This document shows, one piece after another, positions 53,884 through 62,772 of a DNA stretch of 64,000 nucleotides (position 1 is the stretch's first letter; each line of letters starts with the position of its first letter). Source of the DNA: Celerinatantimonas yamalensis (GTDB taxonomy: Bacteria > Pseudomonadota > Gammaproteobacteria > Enterobacterales > Celerinatantimonadaceae); the NCBI RefSeq assembly GCF_046054155.1, contig NZ_JBEQCT010000009.1, forward strand, positions 1 to 64,000. Reading direction: 5' to 3'. Under the pieces are notes generated by a model. That model had not been told where the DNA came from, did not search any database, and saw nothing but the letters and a program-made list of their open reading frames with translations. The translations under genes and the position numbers were made by a program.

Positions 53884-54309
53884 ATGACTCAACTAGTTGG
53901 CTGGCGTGAATGGGTCGCTCTACCGGCTATTGGCTGCGAACCAATAAAAGCGAAAGTAGATACAGGGGCTCGCACCTCTTGTTTACACGCTTTTGCGCTC
54001 GAGCCATTTAAACATGCGCAACAACTATGGGTAAAAATTGGGATCCATCCGCATCAAAATAGCCAAGAAGAGTTTTGGTTCAATGCTCCGGTGGTTGATC
54101 AGCGAGTAGTCAAAGATTCAGGTGGACACGTCGAAAAGCGTTATGTCATTCAAACCCAAGCACAGGTCGGTACATTACTTTGGCCAATTGAAATCACGCT
54201 CACCAATCGTGATCGAATGCAGTTCCGCATGCTTTTAGGGCGAAACGCTCTCGCGGGGCATTTTCAAGTGGATCCACAAGCATCTTATTTACAAGGAATA
54301 CCGGCATGA
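53884..54309 (+). CDS. RimB-like ATP-dependent zinc protease family protein
   Basis: A 141-aa retropepsin-like protein of the family often called ATP-dependent zinc protease (COG4067). The aspartic-protease motif KVDTGARTSCLHA (residues 24-36) contains the catalytic Asp, and RMLLGRNAL closes the fold. In organisms where it was studied (RimB in Pseudomonas) it cleaves the glutamate tails added to ribosomal protein S6 by RimK. Its stop overlaps the start of rimK (ATGA), which strongly supports that role here. Confidence 0.83.
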   Translation: MTQLVGWREWVALPAIGCEPIKAKVDTGARTSCLHAFALEPFKHAQQLWVKIGIHPHQNSQEEFWFNAPVVDQRVVKDSGGHVEKRYVIQTQAQVGTLLWPIEITLTNRDRMQFRMLLGRNALAGHFQVDPQASYLQGIPA

Positions 54310-55226
54310 AGATTGCCATTTTATCGCGTAATCCGGGATTATATTCAACTCGGCGCTTAGTGGAAGCGGCCACCAGTCGAGGTCACCAAGCCGATGTCAT
54401 TGATGTACTCAAATGCTATATGAATATCAATGCCCAAGAGCCGTCTATTCATATGTTGGGACAAGCCTTACCCTCTTATGATGCGGTCATCCCACGAATT
54501 GGCGCTTCAGTGACCTTTTATGGAACCGCGGTCTTACGCCAGTTTGAAACGATGGGTGTGTATGCGATTAGTGAATCAGTCGCTATCACGCGCTCGCGGG
54601 ATAAACTGCGTTCATTACAATTACTCTCGCGTAAAGGCATTGGCCTGCCAACAACAGGTTTTGCCAATAAACCCGTGGATATTCCTGATCTACTCACCAT
54701 GGTTGGTGGTGCGCCTTGCGTCATCAAGCTGCTCGAAGGGACTCAAGGCATTGGGGTCGTGTTGGCCGAAACCCGTAAAGCAGCAGAAAGTGTGATTGAA
54801 GCCTTTATGGGTCTTAAAGCCAATATTATGGTCCAAGAATACATCAAAGAAGCTGGTGGGGCAGATATTCGCTGTTTTGTCATCGGCGATAAAGTGATTG
54901 CGGCGATGAAACGCCAAGCTGCACCTGGGGAATTTCGCTCCAATTTACATCGTGGTGGCGTTGCATCCGTGGTCAAACTAACTCCCATTGAGCGACAAAC
55001 TGCCGTCAAGGCGGCGCAAATCATGGGACTTAATGTGGCGGGTGTTGATCTGTTACGTTCACAAAAAGGACCGATGGTGATGGAAGTTAACTCATCCCCT
55101 GGACTTGAAGGCATAGAAAGCGCCACGGGGATTGATGTGGCCAGCAAGATTATTCGGTTTATCGAAAGTAGTCGCCGCCCGCAAATTCGTCAGGCTCGAA
55201 TACGGGGCCAATCAAAGCCCCAATAA
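54306..55226 (+). CDS. rimK: ribosomal protein S6--L-glutamate ligase RimK
   Basis: RimK adds glutamate residues to the C terminus of S6. The 306-aa ATP-grasp enzyme (E. coli 300) shows VIPRIGASVTFYG near residue 60, RSRDKLRSLQLL, the ATP-grasp Lys segment CVIKLLEGTQGIGVVLAE, LVQEYIKEA-like IMVQEYIKEAGG and the Mg-binding VMEVNSSPGLEGIE. Coupled to the RimB-like gene, it forms a modify-and-trim pair. The C-terminal 20 residues are basic and slightly longer than in E. coli. Confidence 0.94.
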   Translation: MKIAILSRNPGLYSTRRLVEAATSRGHQADVIDVLKCYMNINAQEPSIHMLGQALPSYDAVIPRIGASVTFYGTAVLRQFETMGVYAISESVAITRSRDKLRSLQLLSRKGIGLPTTGFANKPVDIPDLLTMVGGAPCVIKLLEGTQGIGVVLAETRKAAESVIEAFMGLKANIMVQEYIKEAGGADIRCFVIGDKVIAAMKRQAAPGEFRSNLHRGGVASVVKLTPIERQTAVKAAQIMGLNVAGVDLLRSQKGPMVMEVNSSPGLEGIESATGIDVASKIIRFIESSRRPQIRQARIRGQSKPQ

Positions 55227-55244
55227 AGTCGATTATTTAGTTTC

Positions 55245-56432
55245 TTATGAGTGGTTCGCCAGCCCTAACGCACGCCTCATCCACTGCAGTTTTAGTGGTG
55301 AAAGCCTATCACTGATCGACATTCCCATCCCGCGCAGCAGTTTTTTAGCGGGATGGGCGCCGGCAAAGAGCTGCTTAAAAAACTCCATGGCAGCGATCAT
55401 GACCATCGCATCCGCTTTTCGCTCACGCTCCCAAGCTCTTAATAAACGATGTTTGCCAAGATCATCACCTTTAGCAGCCAATGTTTTTATCGTCATGGCT
55501 AACGCCTGTACATCGGCAAAACCTAAATTCACACCTTGTCCTGCCAACGGGTGAATAGTATGCGCGGCATCGCCAACGAGCACGAAGCGATCACCGGCAA
55601 ATTGCCGGGCATAGCGCATCCGTAATGGAAAAGCTTGCAGTTCGCTCACCCGCGTCGATATACCAAGTTTTTGATCAAACGCAACCATAAGCTCATGGTT
55701 AAACTGCTCCAAGGACATCTGTTGCAACGCTTGCGCCCGGGCTTGGGGCAACGACCACACAATCGAACACTGATGAGGATCGCTCAGCGGCAAAAAAGCT
55801 AACGGCCCATCAGCGCTAAAGACTTGCCGAGCGCATTCTTGATGAGGTAGCTCAGTATGAATCGAAGCAACCAGCGCATGATGCTGATAGTCCCAAAAAG
55901 TCACAGGCACATCGCACTGCTGACGCAGCCAAGAATGAGCGCCGTCGGCCCCCACCACTAACTGAGCACTCACCATCCCAAAGCGCTCGAATTGCAACCA
56001 AGCTTCACGTTGGCCGCGTTCAAGTTGCTGGCAACGCTCATCAATAATCGTTACGTTTGCTTGCCCGCAAACTTGTTGCCATAAACCATCCCGAATGATC
56101 TCATTTTCTATAATGTGACCGAGGTTCGAAAGCATGGCCTGCTGACAATCAAAATCAATTTTCGCAAAGCTGTCTTTTTCCCAAACATGCATTTTTTTAT
56201 AGGGTTGGACGCGTTGTTCCATCAATGCCGACCACACCCCAAGCTCATCTAAAAACTGCGCACTGGCGGGGCTAATAGCACTCACTCGCAGTGAAAAATC
56301 TCGCTCGTTGGCTAATGGTTTAGGAATGGATGGCTCAACAACAGCGAGCGACAGAGGGCTATCAGCCAGCGCCCGAGCCAAAGCTAGGCCAACCATGCCG
56401 CCCCCTAAAATAACGATGTCAAAGGTGTTCAT
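55245..56432 (-). CDS. ubiI: FAD-dependent 2-octaprenylphenol hydroxylase UbiI
   Basis: A 395-aa flavin monooxygenase (E. coli UbiI 400) that hydroxylates carbon 5 of the ubiquinone ring. The FAD Rossmann motif GGGMVGLALARAL is at residues 11-23, the DG motif in VVGADGAHSWLRQ near residue 160 and the GD motif in FVLVGDAAHTIHPLAGQGVN near residue 281. It is downstream of ubiH on the same strand with about 150 bases between. Position after ubiH identifies UbiI; UbiF is a close paralog. Confidence 0.88.
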   Translation of the reverse strand: MNTFDIVILGGGMVGLALARALADSPLSLAVVEPSIPKPLANERDFSLRVSAISPASAQFLDELGVWSALMEQRVQPYKKMHVWEKDSFAKIDFDCQQAMLSNLGHIIENEIIRDGLWQQVCGQANVTIIDERCQQLERGQREAWLQFERFGMVSAQLVVGADGAHSWLRQQCDVPVTFWDYQHHALVASIHTELPHQECARQVFSADGPLAFLPLSDPHQCSIVWSLPQARAQALQQMSLEQFNHELMVAFDQKLGISTRVSELQAFPLRMRYARQFAGDRFVLVGDAAHTIHPLAGQGVNLGFADVQALAMTIKTLAAKGDDLGKHRLLRAWERERKADAMVMIAAMEFFKQLFAGAHPAKKLLRGMGMSISDRLSPLKLQWMRRALGLANHS

Positions 56433-56579
56433 TACTTCCTCTCAATTAACTGATAGTGAGCACGATCCGGCATTAGCGACTCACTTAGGACAGATGACTC
56501 GATGATGAAAGAATATTTAAATTCGCCATATGGGCACGCCCCTCGTCTCACGCCTATGCGGCAGCCATCATGTTTTAGG

Positions 56580-57770
56580 TCATTGCGTATAGCCAAGCGT
56601 CTGGCGCACCAGTTTCGACTTTAAACTCGCCGAATGTTGCATTAATAATAATCCAATATTACGTGGGATCACGCTGAGCTTATCGGTACTGGCAAAACCC
56701 AGCGCTAATGCACTAGTTAATCCAACGGTTGTCTCTATGTCTTGACAGCGCTGCGTTTGATAACGATTTAAAAGCGCAAACTCGCCGGGATCATCAGCTA
56801 AAACCATGAGTTCTGCGAGCGTTGCAGCATCGCGGATCCCCAGATTAAATCCTTGCCCTGCGATAGGATGCAAACTGTGCGCAGCGTTGCCAATAATAAC
56901 GCTACGCTGAGCAAACACGCGCTGACGCTGAGTTAAAATCAGCGGATAACCCGAGCGTTGACCAACGCGCTGAAAATGCCCGACTCGATAGCCAAATGCT
57001 TTTTGCAACCCCGCTAAGAATTCTTCATCGCCGACATTAAGCCAATGTTGCTGCTGGCTGCGTGGGACACACCACACCAGCGACCAGCGTTGCTCTTGCA
57101 TTGGTAATAAAGCGACTGGCCCATGCGGGGTAAACCGCTCATAAGCATGATGTTGATGGGGGTTAGGACAAGCGACATTAGCAATAATGGCACTTTGGCC
57201 AAAATCTAACAGCTGGCTATTTAAGCGCATCTGCTGCGCCACTTGTGAGTGGCTCCCATCGGCGCCAACCAATAGTTTGCCAGTAATCACTCGATTGTCA
57301 GATAATTTAACCTGTATCGACGCAGTGCTTGCCTGCACCTTAGCGACTGTCGCCGGACAAAAAAGAGTGACATGATTAAGCTGGCTCAACGCTTGATGCA
57401 ATTGCTCGCCTGCATGACTGAGCTCAATGACTGCACCCAGCTCACTTAAACCATACTCCTTGGCATGCATATCAACGTGCCCAAAATGGCCGCGATCAGA
57501 AACATGGATCTGCTGAATAAATTCGCTAAAAGGAGCTAGCTGAGACCAGAAGTTACATCCTTGATAGACACTGATACTGCCAGCAGAGAGCGCAATCGCG
57601 CGGCCATCAAACCCGGGATGCTTCCCATAATTAAGCGGTTGAGCTTCAATCAAAGCAACTCGCAGTGGCATTTTGTGGTGCACTTTCGCATAACGGCTCA
57701 GCAACAACGCTAACGTGGCGCCAGTCATCCCTGCGCCACAAATTAAAACATCAAAATCATCAGTATCCAT
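56580..57770 (-). CDS. ubiH: 2-octaprenyl-6-methoxyphenol hydroxylase UbiH
   Basis: A 396-aa flavin monooxygenase (E. coli 392) for ring carbon 1 hydroxylation in ubiquinone synthesis. It has the FAD motif ICGAGMTGATLALLLSR at residues 10-26, HPGFDGRAIALS near residue 53, the UbiH-type VHVSDRGHFG-like IHVSDRGHFG, LVGADGSHSQVA near residue 168 and IGNAAHSLHPIAGQGFNLG near residue 295. It starts 11 bases after ygfB. In E. coli pepP lies between ygfB and ubiH; here it is absent. Confidence 0.93.
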   Translation of the reverse strand: MDTDDFDVLICGAGMTGATLALLLSRYAKVHHKMPLRVALIEAQPLNYGKHPGFDGRAIALSAGSISVYQGCNFWSQLAPFSEFIQQIHVSDRGHFGHVDMHAKEYGLSELGAVIELSHAGEQLHQALSQLNHVTLFCPATVAKVQASTASIQVKLSDNRVITGKLLVGADGSHSQVAQQMRLNSQLLDFGQSAIIANVACPNPHQHHAYERFTPHGPVALLPMQEQRWSLVWCVPRSQQQHWLNVGDEEFLAGLQKAFGYRVGHFQRVGQRSGYPLILTQRQRVFAQRSVIIGNAAHSLHPIAGQGFNLGIRDAATLAELMVLADDPGEFALLNRYQTQRCQDIETTVGLTSALALGFASTDKLSVIPRNIGLLLMQHSASLKSKLVRQTLGYTQ

Positions 57771-57781
57771 GTGTTACCGTA

Positions 57782-58351
57782 TTAGTGCAAAGTCGGTGAA
57801 GACGAGTGCGTTGCGAGTAGCGCATAATGATTAAAACAGGCCATAGAGCCAACACGAACATACTCAAACACTTCAAAGAAGGCCTGTTCATTGATCTCAT
57901 CTTCACTATCAAATTCAAGTGATAATTGTGCAATCTGATTAAAATCGTTGATCAGCTCTTGGATTTCATCGGGGGCTTTACTGAGTTCTTGACAAACGAG
58001 GGCAAAACCAACTAAAAAATTTTGTACCCATTGCGCCATGGCTTCACTGCGCTCATCAAGCGGATCGTTATCCCCAGGAATAAATGGATAAAAAATAAAC
58101 TGATTATCACGATACAACGATTCGCTCACCTCAATTAGTTTCTCAATTTTCTTTTGCAAGGCTCTGGGAAGTGCAAAACCATCATTAAATAGATCGTTTA
58201 AATGCACCGGCCAACTTTGATCGTCCACGGGCAATCCACCCGCCAGCAAGCCACACAATAAACCGTGAACCTCCGCGGGAGTGGCCATCACGTCATGTTT
58301 GGATAAAAGCTCGCCAAAGTTGGCGTAATCAGGATAGGTCAATTCTTTCAC
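57782..58351 (-). CDS. ygfB: YgfB/UPF0149 family protein
   Basis: A 189-aa acidic, helical protein of the UPF0149 family (E. coli YgfB 192 aa). The family core is visible as EVHGLLCGLLAGG (about residues 27-39) and the C-terminal EQAFFEVFEYVRVGSM block. Its E. coli role is unclear; in Pseudomonas a homolog affects an ampD paralog through an anti-terminator. It heads the ygfB-ubiH-ubiI cluster and is divergent from zapA, the conserved arrangement. Confidence 0.9.
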   Translation of the reverse strand: MKELTYPDYANFGELLSKHDVMATPAEVHGLLCGLLAGGLPVDDQSWPVHLNDLFNDGFALPRALQKKIEKLIEVSESLYRDNQFIFYPFIPGDNDPLDERSEAMAQWVQNFLVGFALVCQELSKAPDEIQELINDFNQIAQLSLEFDSEDEINEQAFFEVFEYVRVGSMACFNHYALLATHSSSPTLH

Positions 58352-58544
58352 GATGTTAGCCTATATGCTCAATGGAGCTATGATCCTATCACTGCTGACG
58401 CATTTGCACTATGTTACATCGGCACAAAAATTCAGGATATTGCTCAATTGAACAACAAACAGTTATCCAAACTGGGTCATAGACTTGCAACCACCTCCAT
58501 CGCGCTATATAGTCAGCGCAATTAACCTTGATCGGACCATCAAG

Positions 58545-58847
58545 ATGAGTAAAGCAGTCGATATCCTACTCTTAGGAAAAAATTATCGCGTTGCTTGTCC
58601 TGAAGGACAAGAACATGCCTTGCATGAGGCCGTATCAGTACTCGCGGCTCGTCTTGATGAAGCGAAGTCGAAAAGTGCAGCCAACAACGAACATTTAGCC
58701 ATGATGGCTGCGCTGAATCTCAGTTATGAACTTCTATCTGAAAAACATAAAAATACAGAGTATACTCAAAGTATGGATGAACGAATCAAGTCGTTGCAAC
58801 GTACAATTGAGCAAGCTTTATTGGAAAATAGTTCAATAAAACGTTAA
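58545..58847 (+). CDS. zapA: cell division protein ZapA
   Basis: ZapA binds FtsZ and bundles Z-ring filaments. The 100-aa protein (E. coli 109) has the globular N-terminal head (VDILLLGKNYRVACPEGQEHAL) and a C-terminal coiled-coil helix for dimerisation. The frame opens 20 codons earlier, but the ATG at 58545 gives the family N terminus MSKAVDILLLG. It is divergent from ygfB and followed directly by 6S RNA, as in E. coli. Confidence 0.92.
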   Translation: MSKAVDILLLGKNYRVACPEGQEHALHEAVSVLAARLDEAKSKSAANNEHLAMMAALNLSYELLSEKHKNTEYTQSMDERIKSLQRTIEQALLENSSIKR

Positions 58848-58850
58848 ACT
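58821..58850 (+). promoter_or_regulatory. candidate ssrS promoter overlapping the zapA stop codon
   Basis: TTGGAA (58821-58826) and TAAACT (58845-58850) are 18 bases apart and lie 6 bases before the predicted 5' end of 6S RNA. The -10 includes the zapA TAA. Both hexamers are imperfect, so the call rests mostly on position. Confidence 0.4.
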
Positions 58851-58856
58851 TTTAAT

Positions 58857-59030
58857 ACCTGGGGTGAGCGTCGGTTGGTTACTCCTCTGCCGATATTTTG
58901 ATACGAGGGATATACTTTACTGCTATTGTGCATGCTCAGAGCTTACTGAGAAGCCTACGGTGGATAAATTTATAACCCGCCTTGAACTTTTCGGTTCAAG
59001 GGAAAAACTCGACAGCGCCACCCTGGGTAC
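58857..59030 (+). ncRNA. ssrS: 6S RNA
   Basis: 6S RNA mimics an open promoter and binds sigma-70 RNA polymerase in stationary phase. The ends pair as a terminal stem, ACCTGGGGTG (58857-58866) with CACCCTGGGT (59019-59028). Internal blocks match E. coli 6S RNA: GCCGATATTT near 58897, GCATGCTC near 58928, TGAGAAGCCT near 58945 and the hairpin CCTTGAAC...GGTTCAAGG near 58980-59000. Total length is about 174 bases (E. coli 184). It lies between zapA and fau as usual, though a DUF481 gene now separates it from fau. Confidence 0.92.
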
Positions 59031-59177
59031 CTCTATCGTTCACCACTGCTTCCGATTATCTATCACCATCATCAGATAAATCTTACCTACATTGCTGATA
59101 ATCGCTGATGAGCATTACACTGCTATCCGTTACAATGTGACGGCAATCACACATACTCTCATCTTTGGAGGTTAGCT

Positions 59178-59912
59178 CTGAACAAAGCTGCACTGAGTGC
59201 CTTTTGGGTACTTTTAGTCTCAACACATGTGATGGCATTTGAGATTAAAGATGCTGATCTACAAAAAAAGGGTTATGCCGGAGAGGCAGAAGCTGGAGTG
59301 AACCTCTCGACGGGGAATTCCGATACCTCTAGTGGTCATGGCCGTTTAGTGATGGATTTTTTCTATGGAAAGTGGCGACACAATACTGATTTTGAAGCAA
59401 ACTATGCGAAAGATTCAGGAAAAGTAAGCGCTGAGCGCTACTACGCCAGCTATAAGATCAATCGCGATTGGAACCAAAACCGCTACACCTACGGCTTAAT
59501 TACCTATGAAAATGACCGTTTTAATGGCCTAGATAATACTTTGACCACATCATTAGGTTACGGTTACCAAGCCTTTAGTCGAGATACTCAGACCATGGAT
59601 ATTGAAATCGGTCCGGGTTGGCGACACAATGAATCCAGTGCGAGTCAAAACGAAGCCATTTTTCATATTGGATTAGATTATCTCTGGAATATTAGTGCCA
59701 GTGCCGCTTTTCACCAAACCTTTTCAAGTGATATCGGCAATACCAATACCATGAGTCGCTCGGTCAGCTCTTTGACCAATAATATTTGGGGGCCATTGGC
59801 ATTAAAAACGAGCGTGACATTGACTCATCAAACCACACCGACAAATGATGATGATCCAACGCCTAAACATCTTGATACTGTGACAGCAATCACACTGCTT
59901 TATAGCTTCTGA
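59178..59912 (+). CDS. DUF481 (YdiY-like) outer-membrane beta-barrel protein, probable CTG start
   Basis: A DUF481 protein, 244 aa with the start chosen here. The mature part shows alternating aromatic and polar strands, EAGVNLSTGNSDTSSGHGRL near the N terminus and a terminal Phe (TLLYSF), typical of an outer-membrane barrel. The first ATG (59229) gives no signal peptide. The upstream CTG at 59178 adds 17 residues that make a good signal sequence (NKAALSAFWVLLVSTHVMA, cut after VMA), with GGAGG 7 bases before it, and no ATG, GTG or TTG lies in frame between. I therefore take CTG as the start. Function of the family is unknown. Confidence 0.78.
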   Translation: MNKAALSAFWVLLVSTHVMAFEIKDADLQKKGYAGEAEAGVNLSTGNSDTSSGHGRLVMDFFYGKWRHNTDFEANYAKDSGKVSAERYYASYKINRDWNQNRYTYGLITYENDRFNGLDNTLTTSLGYGYQAFSRDTQTMDIEIGPGWRHNESSASQNEAIFHIGLDYLWNISASAAFHQTFSSDIGNTNTMSRSVSSLTNNIWGPLALKTSVTLTHQTTPTNDDDPTPKHLDTVTAITLLYSF

Positions 59913-59971
59913 GTGAATAGTTGCAATGAGTTTGCAATAATCACTCTCTCACTTTTTCGAGAATTCGCGTT

Positions 59972-60577
59972 ATGTCCGAATCGAGCTGCCAACATCTGCG
60001 CCAAACCATTCGTCATCAAACTCGTGAGAGACGCCGTGCGCTCTTAGATACACAGCAACAACAGGCAGCAACAGCTGTGTGCTCACGGTTTACTGCGCAT
60101 CCAAATTTTGCCAACACTCATGCCATTGCACTGTATTTAAGTGTCGATGGTGAACTATCAACAGCACCGCTCATTGAAGCTTGTTGGCAAGCTAAAAAAC
60201 AGCTCTACCTTCCCGTTTTACATCCTTTTTGTAAAGGTCATTTGTTATTTCAACGCTATCAACCCCACACGACCATAGTCACCAATCGACTCGGTATCAA
60301 CGAACCTCAGTTAAACTGCTCTGAGGTACATCCTGTCAATCAACTGGATATGGTGATCACGCCATTGGTCGCATTTGATCGACAAGGCAATCGGCTCGGC
60401 ATGGGCGGCGGCTTCTATGATCGCACCTTTTCGCATCTAGGGTCCCATGTGCAGCGAGTCGGTATTGCCCATGACTTGCAATGCTACCCCAAACTTCCCA
60501 CGGCTATTTGGGATCAACCATTAAACCGTATATTCACGCCATCAGAGCTCTTTGAATGGCCAGCTAAAAGCGTATAA
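59972..60577 (+). CDS. fau: 5-formyltetrahydrofolate cyclo-ligase
   Basis: This 201-aa enzyme (E. coli YgfA/Fau 182 aa) uses ATP to convert 5-formyl-THF to 5,10-methenyl-THF. The N-terminal basic stretch RQTIRHQTRERRRAL and the C-terminal signature LGMGGGFYDRTF (about residues 149-160), which binds ATP and folate, are intact. It lies 59 bases after the DUF481 gene and 31 before rpiA. In E. coli it follows ssrS directly. Confidence 0.92.
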   Translation: MSESSCQHLRQTIRHQTRERRRALLDTQQQQAATAVCSRFTAHPNFANTHAIALYLSVDGELSTAPLIEACWQAKKQLYLPVLHPFCKGHLLFQRYQPHTTIVTNRLGINEPQLNCSEVHPVNQLDMVITPLVAFDRQGNRLGMGGGFYDRTFSHLGSHVQRVGIAHDLQCYPKLPTAIWDQPLNRIFTPSELFEWPAKSV

Positions 60578-60608
60578 TACTTATACAAGCTAACTAGAGA
60601 AGCCACTC

Positions 60609-61262
60609 ATGACCCAAGACGAAATGAAACAAGCTGTCGGCGCAGCGGCGTTAAAATATGTTAAACCCGGGACGATAGTTGGCGTTGGAACCGGCTCAAC
60701 TGTGAACTATTTTATTGACGCCTTGGCTTCCATAGCAGGACAACTCGAAGGGGCCGTATCCAGTTCAGTGCAATCGGCTGAGCGGCTTCGCCAGTTAGGC
60801 ATTGAAGTATTCGATCTCAATAGCGTTAGTCAGTTAGATTTATATGTTGATGGCGCCGATGAGATCACCGCACATAATGCGATGATCAAAGGTGGCGGCG
60901 CGGCGCTGACCCGTGAAAAAATCGTCGCGGCGGTCGCTAAAACTTTCATTTGTATCGTCGATGAATCAAAACAGGTCGATCTTCTCGGCCACTTTCCACT
61001 GCCTGTTGAAGTCATTCCAATGGCCCGCAGTTATGTTGCCCGTGAACTGGTGAAGTTGGGTGGGATGCCTGAGTATCGCCAAGGGGTGGTCACCGATAAC
61101 GGTAATGTCATTCTTGATGTATATAATCTCGAAATTCTCGACCCCATCGCGATGGAAAAAGCGATCAACAACATTGCAGGGGTCGTCACCAACGGCATCT
61201 TCGCACTGCGAGGGGCCGACAAAGTGATTATCGGCACGCCTAACGGTGTGATTGAACGATAG
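60609..61262 (+). CDS. rpiA: ribose-5-phosphate isomerase A
   Basis: RpiA interconverts ribose 5-phosphate and ribulose 5-phosphate. The 217-aa protein (E. coli 219) has VGVGTGSTVNYFIDAL at residues 20-35, the active-site DGADEI near residue 81 and KGGGAALTREKIVA near residue 94 with the catalytic Lys and Glu. It is followed by a strong terminator and then serA in the same direction; in E. coli the two are adjacent but divergently or separately transcribed. Confidence 0.96.
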   Translation: MTQDEMKQAVGAAALKYVKPGTIVGVGTGSTVNYFIDALASIAGQLEGAVSSSVQSAERLRQLGIEVFDLNSVSQLDLYVDGADEITAHNAMIKGGGAALTREKIVAAVAKTFICIVDESKQVDLLGHFPLPVEVIPMARSYVARELVKLGGMPEYRQGVVTDNGNVILDVYNLEILDPIAMEKAINNIAGVVTNGIFALRGADKVIIGTPNGVIER

Positions 61263-61269
61263 TCATCAA

Positions 61270-61296
61270 AAGCCACACATTGTGTGGCTTTTTTTC
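61270..61296 (+). terminator. intrinsic terminator of rpiA
   Basis: AAGCCACACA and TGTGTGGCTT form a 9-10 bp stem with almost no loop beyond AT, followed by seven Ts, 8 bases after the stop. Confidence 0.88.
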
Positions 61297-61496
61297 TCTC
61301 TATAGTTCGTCAGATTTATAACATAAAAGTGCAGTTTAACATGTTGATCGTAAGGCTTCTTCACGTTGTAAGCGATATCTGCCATACAAAGCTCTGTTCG
61401 GTGAATTCATTGAATAAAACATCAATTCCACCCCGATCACTTTTCTGCTAGTTTAATACATCTGATTTTGCAGCATACTCGGAGCTCATTTACGCC

Positions 61497-62729
61497 ATGT
61501 CAAAATTTTCACTCGATAAAGATAAAATCAAAATTCTCCTGCTTGAAGGTCTTCATCCTAGTTCGGTAGATGCTTTTCACAGTGCCGGTTACACTAACAT
61601 CGAGCAGGTGAAAACGTCATTAAGCCATGCTGATTTGCTTGAAAAAATCAAAGACGTTCACTTTATCGGGATACGATCACGCACTCATCTCACCGAAGAA
61701 GTGTTGAGCCACGCCGAAAAATTGGTCGCTATTGGTTGTTTTTGTATCGGGACCAATCAAGTCGATCTAGGCGCTGCCTGTCAATTAGGTATTCCTGTCT
61801 TCAATGCACCTTTTTCCAACACGCGCAGTGTTGCTGAGCTCGTTGTCGCTGAAGCCATTTTACTGCTACGTGGCATCCCAGCACGTAATGCGAAAGCTCA
61901 TCGTGGGGAATGGCAAAAATCAGCCAATAATTCGTTCGAAGCCCGCGGTAAAACGATGGGGATCATTGGCTATGGTCATATCGGCACGCAATTAGGGATC
62001 TTAGCTGAAACTGTCGGGATGAATGTACTTTATTACGATATTGAACCCAAACTCTCGCTTGGGAATGCTCAGCAAGTACACACCATAAACGAACTTCTCA
62101 GCCAAAGTGATGTGATCAGTTTACATGTTCCTGAAACACCACAAACCAAATTGATGTTCACAGCCAAAGAGATGTCAGCGATGAAAGAAGGCGCCATGCT
62201 CATCAATGCATCGCGTGGTAGTGTGGTCGATATTGAGGCATTAGCGAGCTATCTGGATAGTGGTAAAATCGCGGGAGCTGCGATTGATGTTTACCCAACT
62301 GAGCCTAAATCAAACAAAGAAGAATTTGTCTCACCACTGCGCGAATTTGATAATGTGTTACTCACGCCGCATATCGGAGGGAGCACTTTAGAAGCGCAAG
62401 AAAACATCGGGACAGAGGTTGCATCAAAGCTGGTGAAATACTCCGATAATGGCTCAACACTCTCGGCGGTTAACTTCCCTGAAGTATCCTTGCCAGCCAA
62501 TACGGATGGAGCAAGTCGATTACTACATATCCATCATAACCAGCCAGGGGTCATTACCAAAATCAACCAAATTTTTGCAGATGATGAATTCAACATCGCA
62601 GCGCAATATCTGCAAACAGCCAATGGTATTGGCTATGTCGTGATTGATGTACAAACGACACATGGCCATGAAGCGTTAACGAAACTCAAAGCGATTGATG
62701 GCACTATCCGTGCTCGCGTCTTGTATTAG
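61497..62729 (+). CDS. serA: D-3-phosphoglycerate dehydrogenase
   Basis: SerA starts serine synthesis by oxidising 3-phosphoglycerate. The 410-aa protein has E. coli length. It contains the substrate domain with FIGIRSRTHLTEEVL near residue 57, an NAD-binding domain with MGIIGYGHIGTQLGILAE near residue 152, the LTPHIGGST motif with catalytic His near residue 292, and a C-terminal ACT domain (about 335-410, HNQPGVITKINQIFADD) that binds serine for feedback inhibition. About 230 bases of upstream leader probably hold its promoter. Confidence 0.96.
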   Translation: MSKFSLDKDKIKILLLEGLHPSSVDAFHSAGYTNIEQVKTSLSHADLLEKIKDVHFIGIRSRTHLTEEVLSHAEKLVAIGCFCIGTNQVDLGAACQLGIPVFNAPFSNTRSVAELVVAEAILLLRGIPARNAKAHRGEWQKSANNSFEARGKTMGIIGYGHIGTQLGILAETVGMNVLYYDIEPKLSLGNAQQVHTINELLSQSDVISLHVPETPQTKLMFTAKEMSAMKEGAMLINASRGSVVDIEALASYLDSGKIAGAAIDVYPTEPKSNKEEFVSPLREFDNVLLTPHIGGSTLEAQENIGTEVASKLVKYSDNGSTLSAVNFPEVSLPANTDGASRLLHIHHNQPGVITKINQIFADDEFNIAAQYLQTANGIGYVVIDVQTTHGHEALTKLKAIDGTIRARVLY

Positions 62730-62736
62730 TCCTTTA

Positions 62737-62765
62737 TGTAGCCATGGGATACTTTCATGGCTACA
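62737..62765. terminator. inverted repeat between convergent serA and the SIMPL gene
   Basis: A perfect 10-bp stem TGTAGCCATG/CATGGCTACA with a 9-base loop lies 8 bases past the serA stop and 8 bases beyond the neighbour's stop. No T tract follows, so terminator strength is uncertain. Confidence 0.5.
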
Positions 62766-62772
62766 TCATCTA

